DNA of 33,301 nt from a bacterium (GCA_030700025.1 JAUYKI010000010.1:80648-113948); one strand, 5' to 3'. Shown: positions 18,114 to 27,989, counted from the first letter of the stretch. A program made the numbers and translations. Notes: a model not told the origin generated them from the letters alone.

Positions 18114-19046
18114 ATGCCAGAATTACCGGAAGTACAAACCGTAGTAAATGATTTAAATAAAAGAGTTGCCGGGCGGAAAATTACCGGCGTGTGGTTTGAT
18201 TGGCCGAAAATGTTGAAAGACCCGCTGGACCAGCAAAGGAATAAAATTGCCCATAAGCATGTGGAAGTTTTCCAAAAAGTTATTAAAGGAAAGAAAATTT
18301 TGGAAGTAAAACGCCGGGCGAAAAATATTTTAATGTATCTTTCCGGCAATCTTGTGCTTTTAACGCATTTAAAAATGACCGGGCATTATTTGGTTGGAAA
18401 GTGGAAGATAGAAAGGGCTAAAACCCGCGGGGTTCGCCCAAGGGCTATTCCGATTTCTCCTCCAGAGATGGTGAATGACCCGTACAATCGTTATATTCAC
18501 ATTATTTTCTATTTAGATAACGGCCAGCAATTGGCGCTTTCGGATTTGCGGAAGTTTGCCAAAGCGGTCTTAGGAACTAAGGAGCAGATTGAAAATTTGC
18601 CGGAATTATTAAAATTAGGCCCGGAAGCCAACGACCCGAAATTAACTTTGGAAAAATTTAAAACTCTAATTTTGAAAGAGCGCCGGAAAATCAAACAAGT
18701 TTTAATGGACCCGGAAGTAATTGCCGGCATTGGCAATATTTATTCGGATGAAATTTTGTGGCAGTCCAGAATTCATCCGTTTAAGCCAGCCAATAAATTG
18801 AAAGATGAGGAAATAAAAATTATGTATTTAGCCATGAAAATCATTCTGGCCAAGGCCTTAAAACTGCGCGGTACTTCCTCTAGCGATTATCGGGATACGG
18901 CCGGTAAAAAAGGCGGTTACGACAAGGTACTTTTAGCTTATGACCGCGAAGGCGAGCCATGCAAGCGTTGTGGCGCAAAAATTGTCCGCAAAAAAATCGG
19001 CGGCCGATCCGCCCATTTCTGTCCGAGGTGCCAAGTGTTAATATAA
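18114..19046 (+). CDS. mutM: formamidopyrimidine-DNA glycosylase
   Basis: MPELPEVQTVV N-terminus; GIGNIYSDEILW; C-terminal CKRCG...CPRCQ zinc finger. Confidence 0.95.
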   Translation: MPELPEVQTVVNDLNKRVAGRKITGVWFDWPKMLKDPLDQQRNKIAHKHVEVFQKVIKGKKILEVKRRAKNILMYLSGNLVLLTHLKMTGHYLVGKWKIERAKTRGVRPRAIPISPPEMVNDPYNRYIHIIFYLDNGQQLALSDLRKFAKAVLGTKEQIENLPELLKLGPEANDPKLTLEKFKTLILKERRKIKQVLMDPEVIAGIGNIYSDEILWQSRIHPFKPANKLKDEEIKIMYLAMKIILAKALKLRGTSSSDYRDTAGKKGGYDKVLLAYDREGEPCKRCGAKIVRKKIGGRSAHFCPRCQVLI

Positions 19047-19051
19047 GAAAT

Positions 19052-19864
19052 ATGATTATTTACCTCTATGGCCCGGATGGCTATCGTCGGCAGGAAAAGT
19101 TAAAAAGCATAATTGCCGACTATAAAAAGAAACACTCGGCTTTTGCGGTGGAACGGCTGGATTTAGCGGAATCCGGCTCCCTTAATAAATTAAAAGATTT
19201 TCTAAAATCCCAGTCGCTTTTTGATAAATTAAGATTGGGAATTATTGAGGGTTATCGAGAGCTGGAAGACGGCCAGCTGAAAGAATTTGCCGGTTTATTA
19301 AAAGAAAACGCGGACGCCAAGGAGCCCACCCTGGTTTTATTGGACGAGAAGGCGCCGAATAAAGATTTTAAATTTTTACTGGAAAAGCCGACGCTGGCGC
19401 AAGAGTTTGAAAATTATGACTATCAAAAATTCGGAATTTTTATTCAAATGGAAGCCAAAAAGCGCGGCATTAGCTTGGATTCAGAAAGCCAGGATTTATT
19501 GGCTCAAGTTTATAACGGCAACACTTGGGGATTGATAACCGAATTAGACAAGCTGGCTTTATTGGATGAAAAGAAAATCACTAAGGTAATTTTAGATAAA
19601 CATCTGGATATGTCTTTGCCTCTGAACATTTTTAGCGCTTTAGGGCAGATGCAATCGGCAAGGGGCGTGGGCGCCCGGCTTTCTATTTTAGAGGAGCTTT
19701 TTCACCGAAGCCAGGACGCCGCGATGATTTTCAATATGTCTTCTGTTTTTGTTAAAACTCCGGCGGATAAAGAAAAAATGGCCGATTACGATGTAGCTAT
19801 AAAATCTGGAAAATTGGAATACGAAGAAGCGCTGATTGATATATGTTTAGAATCTAGAATGTAG
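19052..19864 (+). CDS. holA: DNA polymerase III delta subunit
   Basis: MIIYLYGPDGYRRQEKLKSI start; WGLITELDKLAL; ends ALIDICLESRM with the last residues in the repeat. Confidence 0.8.
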   Translation: MIIYLYGPDGYRRQEKLKSIIADYKKKHSAFAVERLDLAESGSLNKLKDFLKSQSLFDKLRLGIIEGYRELEDGQLKEFAGLLKENADAKEPTLVLLDEKAPNKDFKFLLEKPTLAQEFENYDYQKFGIFIQMEAKKRGISLDSESQDLLAQVYNGNTWGLITELDKLALLDEKKITKVILDKHLDMSLPLNIFSALGQMQSARGVGARLSILEELFHRSQDAAMIFNMSSVFVKTPADKEKMADYDVAIKSGKLEYEEALIDICLESRM

Positions 19865-20262
19865 TAAGTAGAATCTAGAATTGTTTTTGCAGGAAACTAT
19901 TTAAAATTTTCATCGTTTCCGAAAGAAGGCCACCAGCTTTAGAATATTCTATTTTAGGGAAGAGATATTTGGCTATTTCCATTTGGCTTTCTAACTCGGA
20001 TCCCGATCCGAAAGCAATATATAAGAACTGACGTTTTTCTTTGACATGAAAGCGGTGGTAACTCTCGGCAATATTTGAAGATATGGATATTGCCGCTCGC
20101 CGCATTTGATTGCTTAAGCCATAAAGTTCTGACCTGGGAAATTGTTCCGTCAGTTTATAAATTTCTACGGCTAAGTCGCGGGCCTTTTGCCAAACGATTA
20201 AATCTTTAAAAGACTTTGTTGTAGACACTTCTATTTACTAGATTTTATTTTCTAGATAATAG
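19846..20262 (-). mobile_element. candidate element: four-helix-bundle (S23/IVP) ORF bounded by TCTAGA-type inverted arms
   Basis: Left arm 19855-19880 is 25/26 and right arm 20228-20254 is 24/27 identical to the two arms of the 15632-15693 element; ORF fills the space between them. Confidence 0.6.
19875..20228 (-). CDS. four helix bundle protein (23S rRNA intervening-sequence protein / S23 family)
   Basis: KSFKDLIVWQKARDLAVEIYKLTEQFPRSELYGLSNQMRRAAISISSNIAES motif; GTG start. Confidence 0.92.
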   Translation of the reverse strand: MSTTKSFKDLIVWQKARDLAVEIYKLTEQFPRSELYGLSNQMRRAAISISSNIAESYHRFHVKEKRQFLYIAFGSGSELESQMEIAKYLFPKIEYSKAGGLLSETMKILNSFLQKQF

Positions 20263-20502
20263 TTTTGAGAGGCGGGATTTCAATCGGGAGGCGGTATTTT
20301 TCTTAATCAAGTTTACTTTAGCGGATTTATCCAGCGCTTTAAAAACCAGGCGAAGCTGTTCTTGGGCGCCTTTTAAATCTTTTGCCAGGACTAACTTTTT
20401 ATAATTTTTGAGCACGGTTTTTAAAGCCTTGCTTCTTTGGATATTTACCTCCCGCCGGCGGACAGTTTGGCGGTAGGCCTTTTTAGCTGACTTGGTAATC
20501 AT
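20245..20502 (-). CDS. rpsT: 30S ribosomal protein S20
   Basis: SAKKAYRQTVRRREVNIQRSKALKTVLKNY...NLIKKNTASRLKSRLSKLL. Confidence 0.9.
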   Translation of the reverse strand: MITKSAKKAYRQTVRRREVNIQRSKALKTVLKNYKKLVLAKDLKGAQEQLRLVFKALDKSAKVNLIKKNTASRLKSRLSKLLSRK

Positions 20503-20504
20503 AA

Positions 20505-20532
20505 TTTAGGTTATAGGGTTTAGGTTATAGGG
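20505..20532. repeat. two tandem copies of TTTAGGTTATAGGG
   Basis: Exact 14-bp direct repeat in the rpsT upstream region. Confidence 0.85.
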
Positions 20533-20564
20533 TTTTAGAGAGTTCGTCAATAGTAAAATAAAAA

Positions 20565-20585
20565 CCCATCCGTTCAACGGATGGG
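20565..20585 (-). terminator. Rho-independent terminator
   Basis: CCCATCCGTT-C-AACGGATGGG; minus strand T run. Confidence 0.8.
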
Positions 20586-20592
20586 CTAGATT

Positions 20593-21846
20593 TTAAAGGG
20601 GTGAGGGATTGGGGCGGAAGCCCTTAGGGGCGACCATAGCTTGGATAAAATTTTCCGGTGGCAAGTATTTTGCTACTGCCGTAGAAACATCCGTCGGAGT
20701 AATAGAGTGAATATTCCGGATAACTTCAGCCGGAGTCACGATCCGGTTTTTAAGTTCTAAGTCCATTGCTAATTTTTGCAAAACGCCGCTGGAGCTTTCC
20801 GGACCCATAGAGACCTGATTGATCATCAGCTCTTTGGCCTCGCGGAAAAGCTTTTTATTTCCTACAGTTTCTGTGATAATCCGGAAAATCAGCTTTATGG
20901 TGCTTGGCAGCTTTTTCGGCTCAATTCCCAGATAGAATTTGAAAGTTCCGACATCAGACCAAGGAGTGAGATTGGCATTGACGACGTAACCCAAGCCGTA
21001 CTTTTCCCGTACTTCTTGGAAAAGCGGAAAGGACATTCCTCCGTCAATCATGCGTTCAAACAGAAATAGGGCCTTGGTAGCATCATTATTGGCGCCGCTA
21101 ACCGCGGTAGCCAGGGAAAGATGCACTTGCTCCACGCTTCGCCGGACTAATTTAAATTTTTGACTAGGCTCGCAAATCGGCATTGAGGTTGCGCGGTTGC
21201 CAGGCTTTTTAGATGTTTGGCGGAAAAATCTATTAAAGGTTTGCAGGGCTTTGGAAGAATTCAGATTGCCCACTGCGATAAAACTGAAATTATTCGGATG
21301 ATAGAATTTTTCCTGCCAGCGCAAAAAGCTTTTCCGGGAAAATCCGGATACTGATTGGATGGTTCCAAGAACCGGCTGGCCCAGCGGATGATTTTTATAA
21401 ATAATTTCATCGCTTAAATCGTCTACGAATTCTTCAGGATCGTCATTGCGGCTTTTAATTTCACCAACGATATTGTCCATTTCGGGAGCAATATATTGGG
21501 AACGGAAAGTCGGAGTGCTTACCAGGTGATAAAGATATTCAACGCTTTCTTGCAAATATCGGCTGGGAACCGTCGCGTGGAAAAAAGTTGTTTCCGGGCT
21601 TGTAGAGGCGTTAACGTCTCCACCCAATTTTTCTAAATAGCCGGTTAATTGTTCGCTGGTCCGAAAACGCTGATTGCCGCGGAAAACCATATGTTCAAAG
21701 GCGTGAGCCAGTCCGGATTCTTCCGGACAAATCTCATCGCGGGTTCCGGCGCGCGCCAGGATTCCCAGCGCCGCGCTGTGAACGTGTGGCATTTCCACAA
21801 CAAAAAGCGGAGCGCCGCAATCGGTTTGCAGTTTGACGACGCGCAT
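20593..21846 (-). CDS. M16 family zinc peptidase
   Basis: HAFEHMVFRGN inverted zinc motif; EIKSRNDDPEEF; 417 aa. Confidence 0.93.
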   Translation of the reverse strand: MRVVKLQTDCGAPLFVVEMPHVHSAALGILARAGTRDEICPEESGLAHAFEHMVFRGNQRFRTSEQLTGYLEKLGGDVNASTSPETTFFHATVPSRYLQESVEYLYHLVSTPTFRSQYIAPEMDNIVGEIKSRNDDPEEFVDDLSDEIIYKNHPLGQPVLGTIQSVSGFSRKSFLRWQEKFYHPNNFSFIAVGNLNSSKALQTFNRFFRQTSKKPGNRATSMPICEPSQKFKLVRRSVEQVHLSLATAVSGANNDATKALFLFERMIDGGMSFPLFQEVREKYGLGYVVNANLTPWSDVGTFKFYLGIEPKKLPSTIKLIFRIITETVGNKKLFREAKELMINQVSMGPESSSGVLQKLAMDLELKNRIVTPAEVIRNIHSITPTDVSTAVAKYLPPENFIQAMVAPKGFRPNPSPL

Positions 21847-21938
21847 TGAGCACCTCTTTTTAGCTCGTGGCTAGTTTTGGAGAACTTTGGATAGAGTACG
21901 TGAAATTTGGAGAAAAGTCAACCCCGCACTTTGGCAGT

Positions 21939-23729
21939 TTAAGGTTTTTCGGCGTTGGCTAAGCGAGTCAGGTCGGAGTCTATAATCGCTTTATTAAGCG
22001 CCATCGGTATTTTACCCAATTTTTTATTAAAGGCTTTTTGAATTTTTTGCCGCCGTTTAGTTTCGCTGACCGCCATTTTAATGGAATTAGTCATTTTATC
22101 GGCATAAAGAATTACCCGGCCATTAATGGATCGGGCGGCCCGGCCGGCGGTCTGAATAATACTGCGGTAATTCCGCAAAAATCCCTCGCGGTCGGCATCT
22201 AAGATTGCCACTAAGCTGACTTCCGGCAAATCCAGCCCCTCGCGCAATAAGTTAACCCCGACCACTACATCCACATTGCCTTTCCGGAGATCGTTTAAAA
22301 TTTCCGGGCGCCTCAAAGTTTTAATTTCGGAATGCAGATAATGAGTTTTGATTCCTTGCCGGAGTAAAAATTCGGTTAGGTCTTCGGCAGAGCGCTTGGT
22401 CAGAGTCAATGCCAGCACTCGTTCATTCCGGCTGACGCGTTTTTTAATTTCTTTCACTAAGTCTTCCACCTGGGTATTAACCGGCCGGACTTCTATTTCC
22501 GGATCCAAAATTCCGGTTGGCCGGACTAATTGCTCGGCGATATTTTTTCCGGCTTTTTCCAATTCGTAAGGCCCGGGAGTGGCGGATACAAAAATGGTTT
22601 GCTTAATTTTTTCTTGAAACTCGGAAAATTTTAATGGCCGGTTGTCCAGCGCCGATGGCAGCCGGAAGCCGTAATTAACCAAAGTGCTTTTTCTCCGGCG
22701 GTCGCCTTCTTGCATGGCATTCAGCTGGGGAACGGTGATGTGCGATTCATCAACGAAAAGCAAAAATGGCTTGGGAAAATAATCCAGTAATGTAGTCGGC
22801 GGTTCGCCCGGTTCCCGGAAAGCAAGATGGCGGGAATAATTTTCAATTCCGTTTACGTAGCCGTTTTTTCGGAGCATTTCCAGATCAAAGAGCGTCCGTT
22901 TTTCCAGCCGGTCAGCTTCTTCAAACCGGTTGGCGGATTGCAATTGCTCCATCCGGTCCTCCAGCTCATTTTTAATATTTTGGATAGAAAGTTTTAATTT
23001 GTGATGCGGGGTAACCCAGAACTTCGCCGGAAAAATAGCGGTTTTCTGAATTGGCTGAAAATCGGTATTAAACATTTGAACTATTTTCCGGCCTCGGAAT
23101 TCAATGGTAACCGCTTCCCCGGTTACTAAATTAATAAATAACTTGTCTTTAAGAATTTTAAATTGCCCCTGGATCGGAACCTGGGTGGTGCGTTCGTATT
23201 GCAAGAAATTAAGATGCCGGGCAATATCGGCCGGGCTGAGGGTTTGGCCGACTTGCAGGTCTAATTTAGTTTTTTCATATTCCGACGGATCGCCGACGCC
23301 GTAAATGCAGGAAACCGAAGCAATGACAATAATGTCTTTCCGGCTGAGCACCGCCTGGATGGCCGAGTGCCGAAGTTTATCAATTTCTTTATTGATGCGG
23401 GCGTCTTTCTGGATATAAATGTTGGTTTGCGGCAAGTAAGCTTCCGGCTGGTAATAATCGTAATAAGAAACAAAATAATGCACCGCGTTATCGGGAAAAA
23501 ATTGCTTGAATTCTTGGTAAAGCTGGGCAGCCAGGATTTTATTCGGGGAGATTACCAGGGTCGGCAAATTCAAGTTGGCAATCGCCGAGGCCATGGTAAA
23601 GGTTTTTCCGGATCCGGTAACGCCTAAAAGCACCTGGTCTTTTTCGCCGGCAAGAGTTCCGTTGACCAGTTTTTCAATTGCCTGGGGCTGGTCGCCCTTG
23701 GGGGCAAAGTTGGAGACGAGCTTAAACAT
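21939..23729 (-). CDS. uvrB: excinuclease ABC subunit B, lacking C-terminal UVR domain
   Basis: GVTGSGKTFTMA, VSYYDYYQPEAYLPQTN, DESHITVPQL; ends soon after GKIPMALNKAI. Confidence 0.95.
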   Translation of the reverse strand: MFKLVSNFAPKGDQPQAIEKLVNGTLAGEKDQVLLGVTGSGKTFTMASAIANLNLPTLVISPNKILAAQLYQEFKQFFPDNAVHYFVSYYDYYQPEAYLPQTNIYIQKDARINKEIDKLRHSAIQAVLSRKDIIVIASVSCIYGVGDPSEYEKTKLDLQVGQTLSPADIARHLNFLQYERTTQVPIQGQFKILKDKLFINLVTGEAVTIEFRGRKIVQMFNTDFQPIQKTAIFPAKFWVTPHHKLKLSIQNIKNELEDRMEQLQSANRFEEADRLEKRTLFDLEMLRKNGYVNGIENYSRHLAFREPGEPPTTLLDYFPKPFLLFVDESHITVPQLNAMQEGDRRRKSTLVNYGFRLPSALDNRPLKFSEFQEKIKQTIFVSATPGPYELEKAGKNIAEQLVRPTGILDPEIEVRPVNTQVEDLVKEIKKRVSRNERVLALTLTKRSAEDLTEFLLRQGIKTHYLHSEIKTLRRPEILNDLRKGNVDVVVGVNLLREGLDLPEVSLVAILDADREGFLRNYRSIIQTAGRAARSINGRVILYADKMTNSIKMAVSETKRRQKIQKAFNKKLGKIPMALNKAIIDSDLTRLANAEKP

Positions 23730-23746
23730 AGTTATAATTAAAGTAA

Positions 23747-24322
23747 ATGATTTATTCCTTAAAAGGAAAACTAATTGCTAAAAGAGAAAACTTTTTTGTC
23801 GTGGAAGTCGGAGGAGTGGCTTTCAAAGTATTTTCCTCGGCTAATGTGCTGAAGAGTTTACAGCAAATTGGCGCGGAAGTCAACGTTTTTACTTACTTGC
23901 ATGTCCGGGAAGACGCTTTGGAATTGTTCGGATTTTTAAATCCGGATGAATTGCGGATGTTTGAATTGTTAAATTCCATTTCGGGAATCGGGCCGAAGTC
24001 GGCTTTGGGAATTTTAAGCGTGGATAAGATGGAAAACTTGAAAGCGGCGATAGTGGAAGGCCGTCCGGAGCTTTTAACTAAGGCATCGGGAGTCGGGCAA
24101 AAAACCGCCGAGCGCGTGATTTTAGAACTGCGCGGGAAGTTAAAACAAGAGGGGGCTAAAGAGCTGGTGGGGATGATGGAATCGGACGGCGATATCGTGG
24201 AGGCGCTGGCCGGTCTGGGTTATACCAAAAATCAGGCAAAGCAGGCCGTGTCCAAAGTAGGCGCAAAAATAACCAAAACTGAAGATCGGATTAAGGAGGC
24301 TCTCAAAATACTAAAACAATAA
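23747..24322 (+). CDS. ruvA: Holliday junction helicase subunit RuvA
   Basis: MIYSLKGKLIAKRENFFVVEVGGVAFKV; two HhH motifs (ISGIGPKSALG, ASGVGQKTAERV). Confidence 0.95.
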   Translation: MIYSLKGKLIAKRENFFVVEVGGVAFKVFSSANVLKSLQQIGAEVNVFTYLHVREDALELFGFLNPDELRMFELLNSISGIGPKSALGILSVDKMENLKAAIVEGRPELLTKASGVGQKTAERVILELRGKLKQEGAKELVGMMESDGDIVEALAGLGYTKNQAKQAVSKVGAKITKTEDRIKEALKILKQ

Positions 24323-24327
24323 CTATC

Positions 24328-25554
24328 ATGAGGATAAGTTTAAAATTCTGGTACCATTATTTTCTGGCCTGGCTGGGCAGTGTTATTTATAAGCGCCCGT
24401 CGGAAAAACTTTTGGTTATCGGAATTACCGGAACCAAGGGAAAATCCACGGTAATGGAATTGGTTAATGCTATTTTGGAATTAGCCGGAAAAAAAACCGC
24501 GTTAATTTCTTCGGTGCGGATCAAGGTTGATAAAGAAAGCCGGCCTAATTTGACCGGCATGACTATGCCCGGACGGTTTTTTATTCAGAAGTTTTTAAGG
24601 GAAGCGGCGGATAAGGATTGCCAATACGCGATTGTGGAAGTGACTTCCCAGGGCATTTTACAGCACCGAGATAGGTTTATTGATTTTGACGCGGCGCTGA
24701 TTACTAATTTAGAGCCGGAGCATATTGAAGCGCACGGCTCGTTTGAAAAATACCGTTTCAGCAAAGTTCGATTTTTCCGGAACGTGGCGCTTTTATCCCG
24801 AAAGCCGGATCGAAAATTCTTTATTAACAGCAAGATGAAGGATTACGATCATTTTGCGTCTGCCGCCAGTTTGGCCGGCAACGCCGCGAAAATCATCCCC
24901 TATAATAGAAAGGACATTGAAAAGTATAAGCTGAAGACTAAATTGCTCGGAGAATTTAATTTGGAAAATATCGCCGCGGCTATTGCCTTAGCCCGTTCGC
25001 AAAACTTGGATTGGGACATAGTCAGGGAAGCAATAGAAGAATTCGGCGGCGTTCCGGGACGGCTGGAATTTATCCAAAAGGAGCCGTTTTCCGTGGTTAT
25101 TGATTATGCTCACACTCCAGATTCTTTGGAAAAAGTTTATAAAACGCTTAGCCATGTCCATCGCAAGGGAGCGGGCAGATTAATTTGCGTTTTAGGAGCG
25201 GCCGGCGGCGGGCGGGATGTTTGGAAACGTCCGGTTATGGGAGAAATTGCCGCCCGCTATTGCCACGAAATTATTTTGACTAATGAAGATCCTTTTGACG
25301 AAGATCCCAATGAAATTATCCATCAAATTACGGAAGGCATCAAAAATGCCGGCCTTAACAAGAAATTTAAGATTTTAATGGATCGGCGCGATGCCATCCG
25401 CGCGGCTGTTAAAACCGCTAAAAAAGGCGATACCGTTATTATTACCGGCAAGGGAAGCGAGGCTTATATGCGCTTGGCGAATAATAAAAAAATTCCTTGG
25501 AACGAGCGGGAGATCGTTTCCAAGATTTTGAATAACGAGAGAATAGAGATTTAA
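24328..25554 (+). CDS. murE: Mur ligase, MurE-like
   Basis: GITGTKGKSTVMELV, EVTSQGI, LEPEHIEAHGSFEKY, VIDYAHTPDSLEKV. Confidence 0.85.
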   Translation: MRISLKFWYHYFLAWLGSVIYKRPSEKLLVIGITGTKGKSTVMELVNAILELAGKKTALISSVRIKVDKESRPNLTGMTMPGRFFIQKFLREAADKDCQYAIVEVTSQGILQHRDRFIDFDAALITNLEPEHIEAHGSFEKYRFSKVRFFRNVALLSRKPDRKFFINSKMKDYDHFASAASLAGNAAKIIPYNRKDIEKYKLKTKLLGEFNLENIAAAIALARSQNLDWDIVREAIEEFGGVPGRLEFIQKEPFSVVIDYAHTPDSLEKVYKTLSHVHRKGAGRLICVLGAAGGGRDVWKRPVMGEIAARYCHEIILTNEDPFDEDPNEIIHQITEGIKNAGLNKKFKILMDRRDAIRAAVKTAKKGDTVIITGKGSEAYMRLANNKKIPWNEREIVSKILNNERIEI

Positions 25555-25563
25555 TTATTATAT

Positions 25564-26904
25564 ATGAAACTTACTTGCTATGGTGGAGTAGGAGAAGTAA
25601 CCGGCGCGAATTATCTGTTGGAAAGCGGAGGCATTAAGATTTTAATTGACTGCGGATTGCACCAAAGCGGTTCTTTTTCGGAGAATCCTAATTGGGACCC
25701 GTTTCCTTATGATCCGAAAGAGATTGCCGCGGTTTTTCCGACTCACGCCCACATTGACCATACCGGTCTTTTGCCGAAATTGGTCAAAGGCGGATTTAAG
25801 GGAAAAGTTTATTCTACTCCGCCGACCCGGGATTTTGCCAATTTGCTTTTACTGGATTCCGAGCATGTTTTAATTCAGGAAGCGGAAAGACTGGGTAAGC
25901 CGGTGCTTTATGGCGTCCGGGAAGTAGAAGAATTAATGGCCAAGTGGATTGGCATTCCTTACCATCAGCCGGTTACAGTCGGCCCGATGAAAATAACTCT
26001 CTATAATGGCGCCCATATTTTAGGATCCGGCATTGTGGTGGTGGAAGCGGAAGGAAAAAGAATTGTTTTTTCCGGAGATTTGGGAAACAGCCCGGCGCCG
26101 ATTATCGGAACCACCGAAAAAATTGATTACGCGGATTACTGCGTGATTGAATCTACTTATGGCGATCGGATTCATCCGCCAATGCATTCGGGAATTATTG
26201 AAGACGTGATTGAAGAAACCGCGAAAGCTAAGGGCGTGCTGATGATTCCGGCCTTTGCCATGGAGCGCACCCAAAAACTGCTTTTTGAAATTAACGAATT
26301 AATAGAAAATAATCGGATTCCCCGGGTGCCGGTATTTTTAGACAGTCCGCTGGCGGCGAAGGTGACGGTGGTTTACAAGCAATATAAAGATTATTTTGAT
26401 GAAGACACGAAACATTTATTGAAAGGCGACAATATGCTTTTTGATTTTCCGGGATTAAAAACTACAGTTAGCGCTGACGATTCAAAAGCTATTAATGAAG
26501 TGAAACCGCCTAAAATTATTTTGGCCGGTTCGGGCATGTCCCAAGGCGGCCGAATTCTCCATCACGAAAAACGTTATTTATCAGATTCTAAAAATACAAT
26601 TTTATTCGTGGGTTATCAAAGCCGGGGTTCATTGGGCGACCGGATCCAGCGGGGCGATAAGATGGTAAAAATCCACCGCGAGGATGTGCCGGTGCGTTGC
26701 CGGATTGTTACGATTGGCGGTTATTCCGCGCACGCTGACCAAAAACAGCTTTTAGATTGGCTTTCTCCAATGCGGACTTCTTTGCGGAAAGTTTTTGTAG
26801 TGCAGGGCGAAGACGAAGCCGCCACGGTTTTTGCCAAGAAAGTTATTAATGATTTAGCGGTTCACGCGGAAGTTCCGGAAAAGGGAAAGACATACGAGCT
26901 ATAA
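25564..26904 (+). CDS. MBL-fold/beta-CASP RNase-like protein
   Basis: THAHIDHTGLLPKL, beta-CASP region, GYSAHADQKQLLDW. Confidence 0.92.
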   Translation: MKLTCYGGVGEVTGANYLLESGGIKILIDCGLHQSGSFSENPNWDPFPYDPKEIAAVFPTHAHIDHTGLLPKLVKGGFKGKVYSTPPTRDFANLLLLDSEHVLIQEAERLGKPVLYGVREVEELMAKWIGIPYHQPVTVGPMKITLYNGAHILGSGIVVVEAEGKRIVFSGDLGNSPAPIIGTTEKIDYADYCVIESTYGDRIHPPMHSGIIEDVIEETAKAKGVLMIPAFAMERTQKLLFEINELIENNRIPRVPVFLDSPLAAKVTVVYKQYKDYFDEDTKHLLKGDNMLFDFPGLKTTVSADDSKAINEVKPPKIILAGSGMSQGGRILHHEKRYLSDSKNTILFVGYQSRGSLGDRIQRGDKMVKIHREDVPVRCRIVTIGGYSAHADQKQLLDWLSPMRTSLRKVFVVQGEDEAATVFAKKVINDLAVHAEVPEKGKTYEL

Positions 26905-27000
26905 TTTCTAATTACTAATTTCTAATAACTAAATAATTAATTTTTTTTGCGTTAGACATTTATTATTTTATTAGGAATTGAAAATTAGGAATTAGGAATT
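26903..27000. repeat. AATTAG/CTAATT imperfect inverted repeat
   Basis: Left arm 26903-26940 matches reverse complement of 26961-27000 at about 26 of the first 34 positions by eye. Confidence 0.65.
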
Positions 27001-27019
27001 TATATACTATAATATAGTT

Positions 27020-27631
27020 ATGGCCACTAAATTACACGTTCGGCAGCATCTTAAATACAAAATCTGCGTTTCCGGAGCGGCGGACACCGGCCATTGCGCG
27101 GTAGACGCGGTGGAAAAGGCAGAGGAAATGGGAAGGGAGATTGCCCGGCGGGGCATGGTTTTGGTCACAGGCGCGACTACCGGAATTCCGTATTGGTCCG
27201 CCAAGGGCGCTAAAGAAGAGGGCGGAATGGTAATCGGCATTTCACCGGCTAAGTCTGAAGAGGACCATATTAAAAATTATAAATTGCCGACTGACTACCA
27301 CGATTTGATTGTTTATACCGGTTTTGAATATTCGGGCCGGAATTTACTTTTGATGCGCGCGGCGGATGCCATAATTACTATTTGCGGACGGATGGGCACT
27401 TTAAACGAATTTACTATTAGCTTTGAAGACGAAAAACCGATTGGTGTTTTGGAGGGCACTGGCGGCGCGGCGGATGAAATAAAAAATATTGTCGCTAAAA
27501 TGCATCGCGGGCCGGGGAATATCGCTTACGAAACCGACCCCAAAAAGTTATTAGATAAAGTTGTTCTTTTACTAGAGCAGATGAAAAATAATAAAGGTCC
27601 AGAAAGATATGATAAGTCGGCTCGGGGATAG
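27020..27631 (+). CDS. LOG/SLOG Rossmann-like protein (TIGR00725-like)
   Basis: ICVSGAADTG, GMVLVTGATTGIPYWSAKGA, GRMGTLNEFT. Confidence 0.75.
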   Translation: MATKLHVRQHLKYKICVSGAADTGHCAVDAVEKAEEMGREIARRGMVLVTGATTGIPYWSAKGAKEEGGMVIGISPAKSEEDHIKNYKLPTDYHDLIVYTGFEYSGRNLLLMRAADAIITICGRMGTLNEFTISFEDEKPIGVLEGTGGAADEIKNIVAKMHRGPGNIAYETDPKKLLDKVVLLLEQMKNNKGPERYDKSARG

Positions 27632-27670
27632 GGTTCAAAGGTCGTATAATGTATATTTAAAAATTAAAAC

Positions 27671-27976
27671 ATGCATATGTTAAAAAAATTATTAAAAGCG
27701 CTTGGCTTCTTAAAGAAAACTCCGCGGACTGATAAGCCCGTGGGCGAAGTAACTCATTATTACGGAAAAGCGGAAGTAGCGATTGTTAGATTTAACCAAG
27801 ATATGCCGGTTGGCAAAAATGTTACTTTTCAAGGAGAAACCACGGATTTCTCACAAGACCTCGCTTCCATGGAGTTTGACCACAAAACAATAAACGTTGC
27901 GCCGAAAGGAAAAGAAGTAGGAATTAAAGTTAAAGATAAAGTCCGGGAAGGAGACGGGGTTTATTTAAATTCCTAA
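27671..27976 (+). CDS. small beta-barrel protein resembling a translation factor domain 2
   Basis: VGEVTHYYGKAEVAIVRF...LPVG-like turn, GKEVGIKVKDKVREGDGVYLN. Confidence 0.6.
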   Translation: MHMLKKLLKALGFLKKTPRTDKPVGEVTHYYGKAEVAIVRFNQDMPVGKNVTFQGETTDFSQDLASMEFDHKTINVAPKGKEVGIKVKDKVREGDGVYLNS

Positions 27977-27989
27977 TTACTAATTACTA

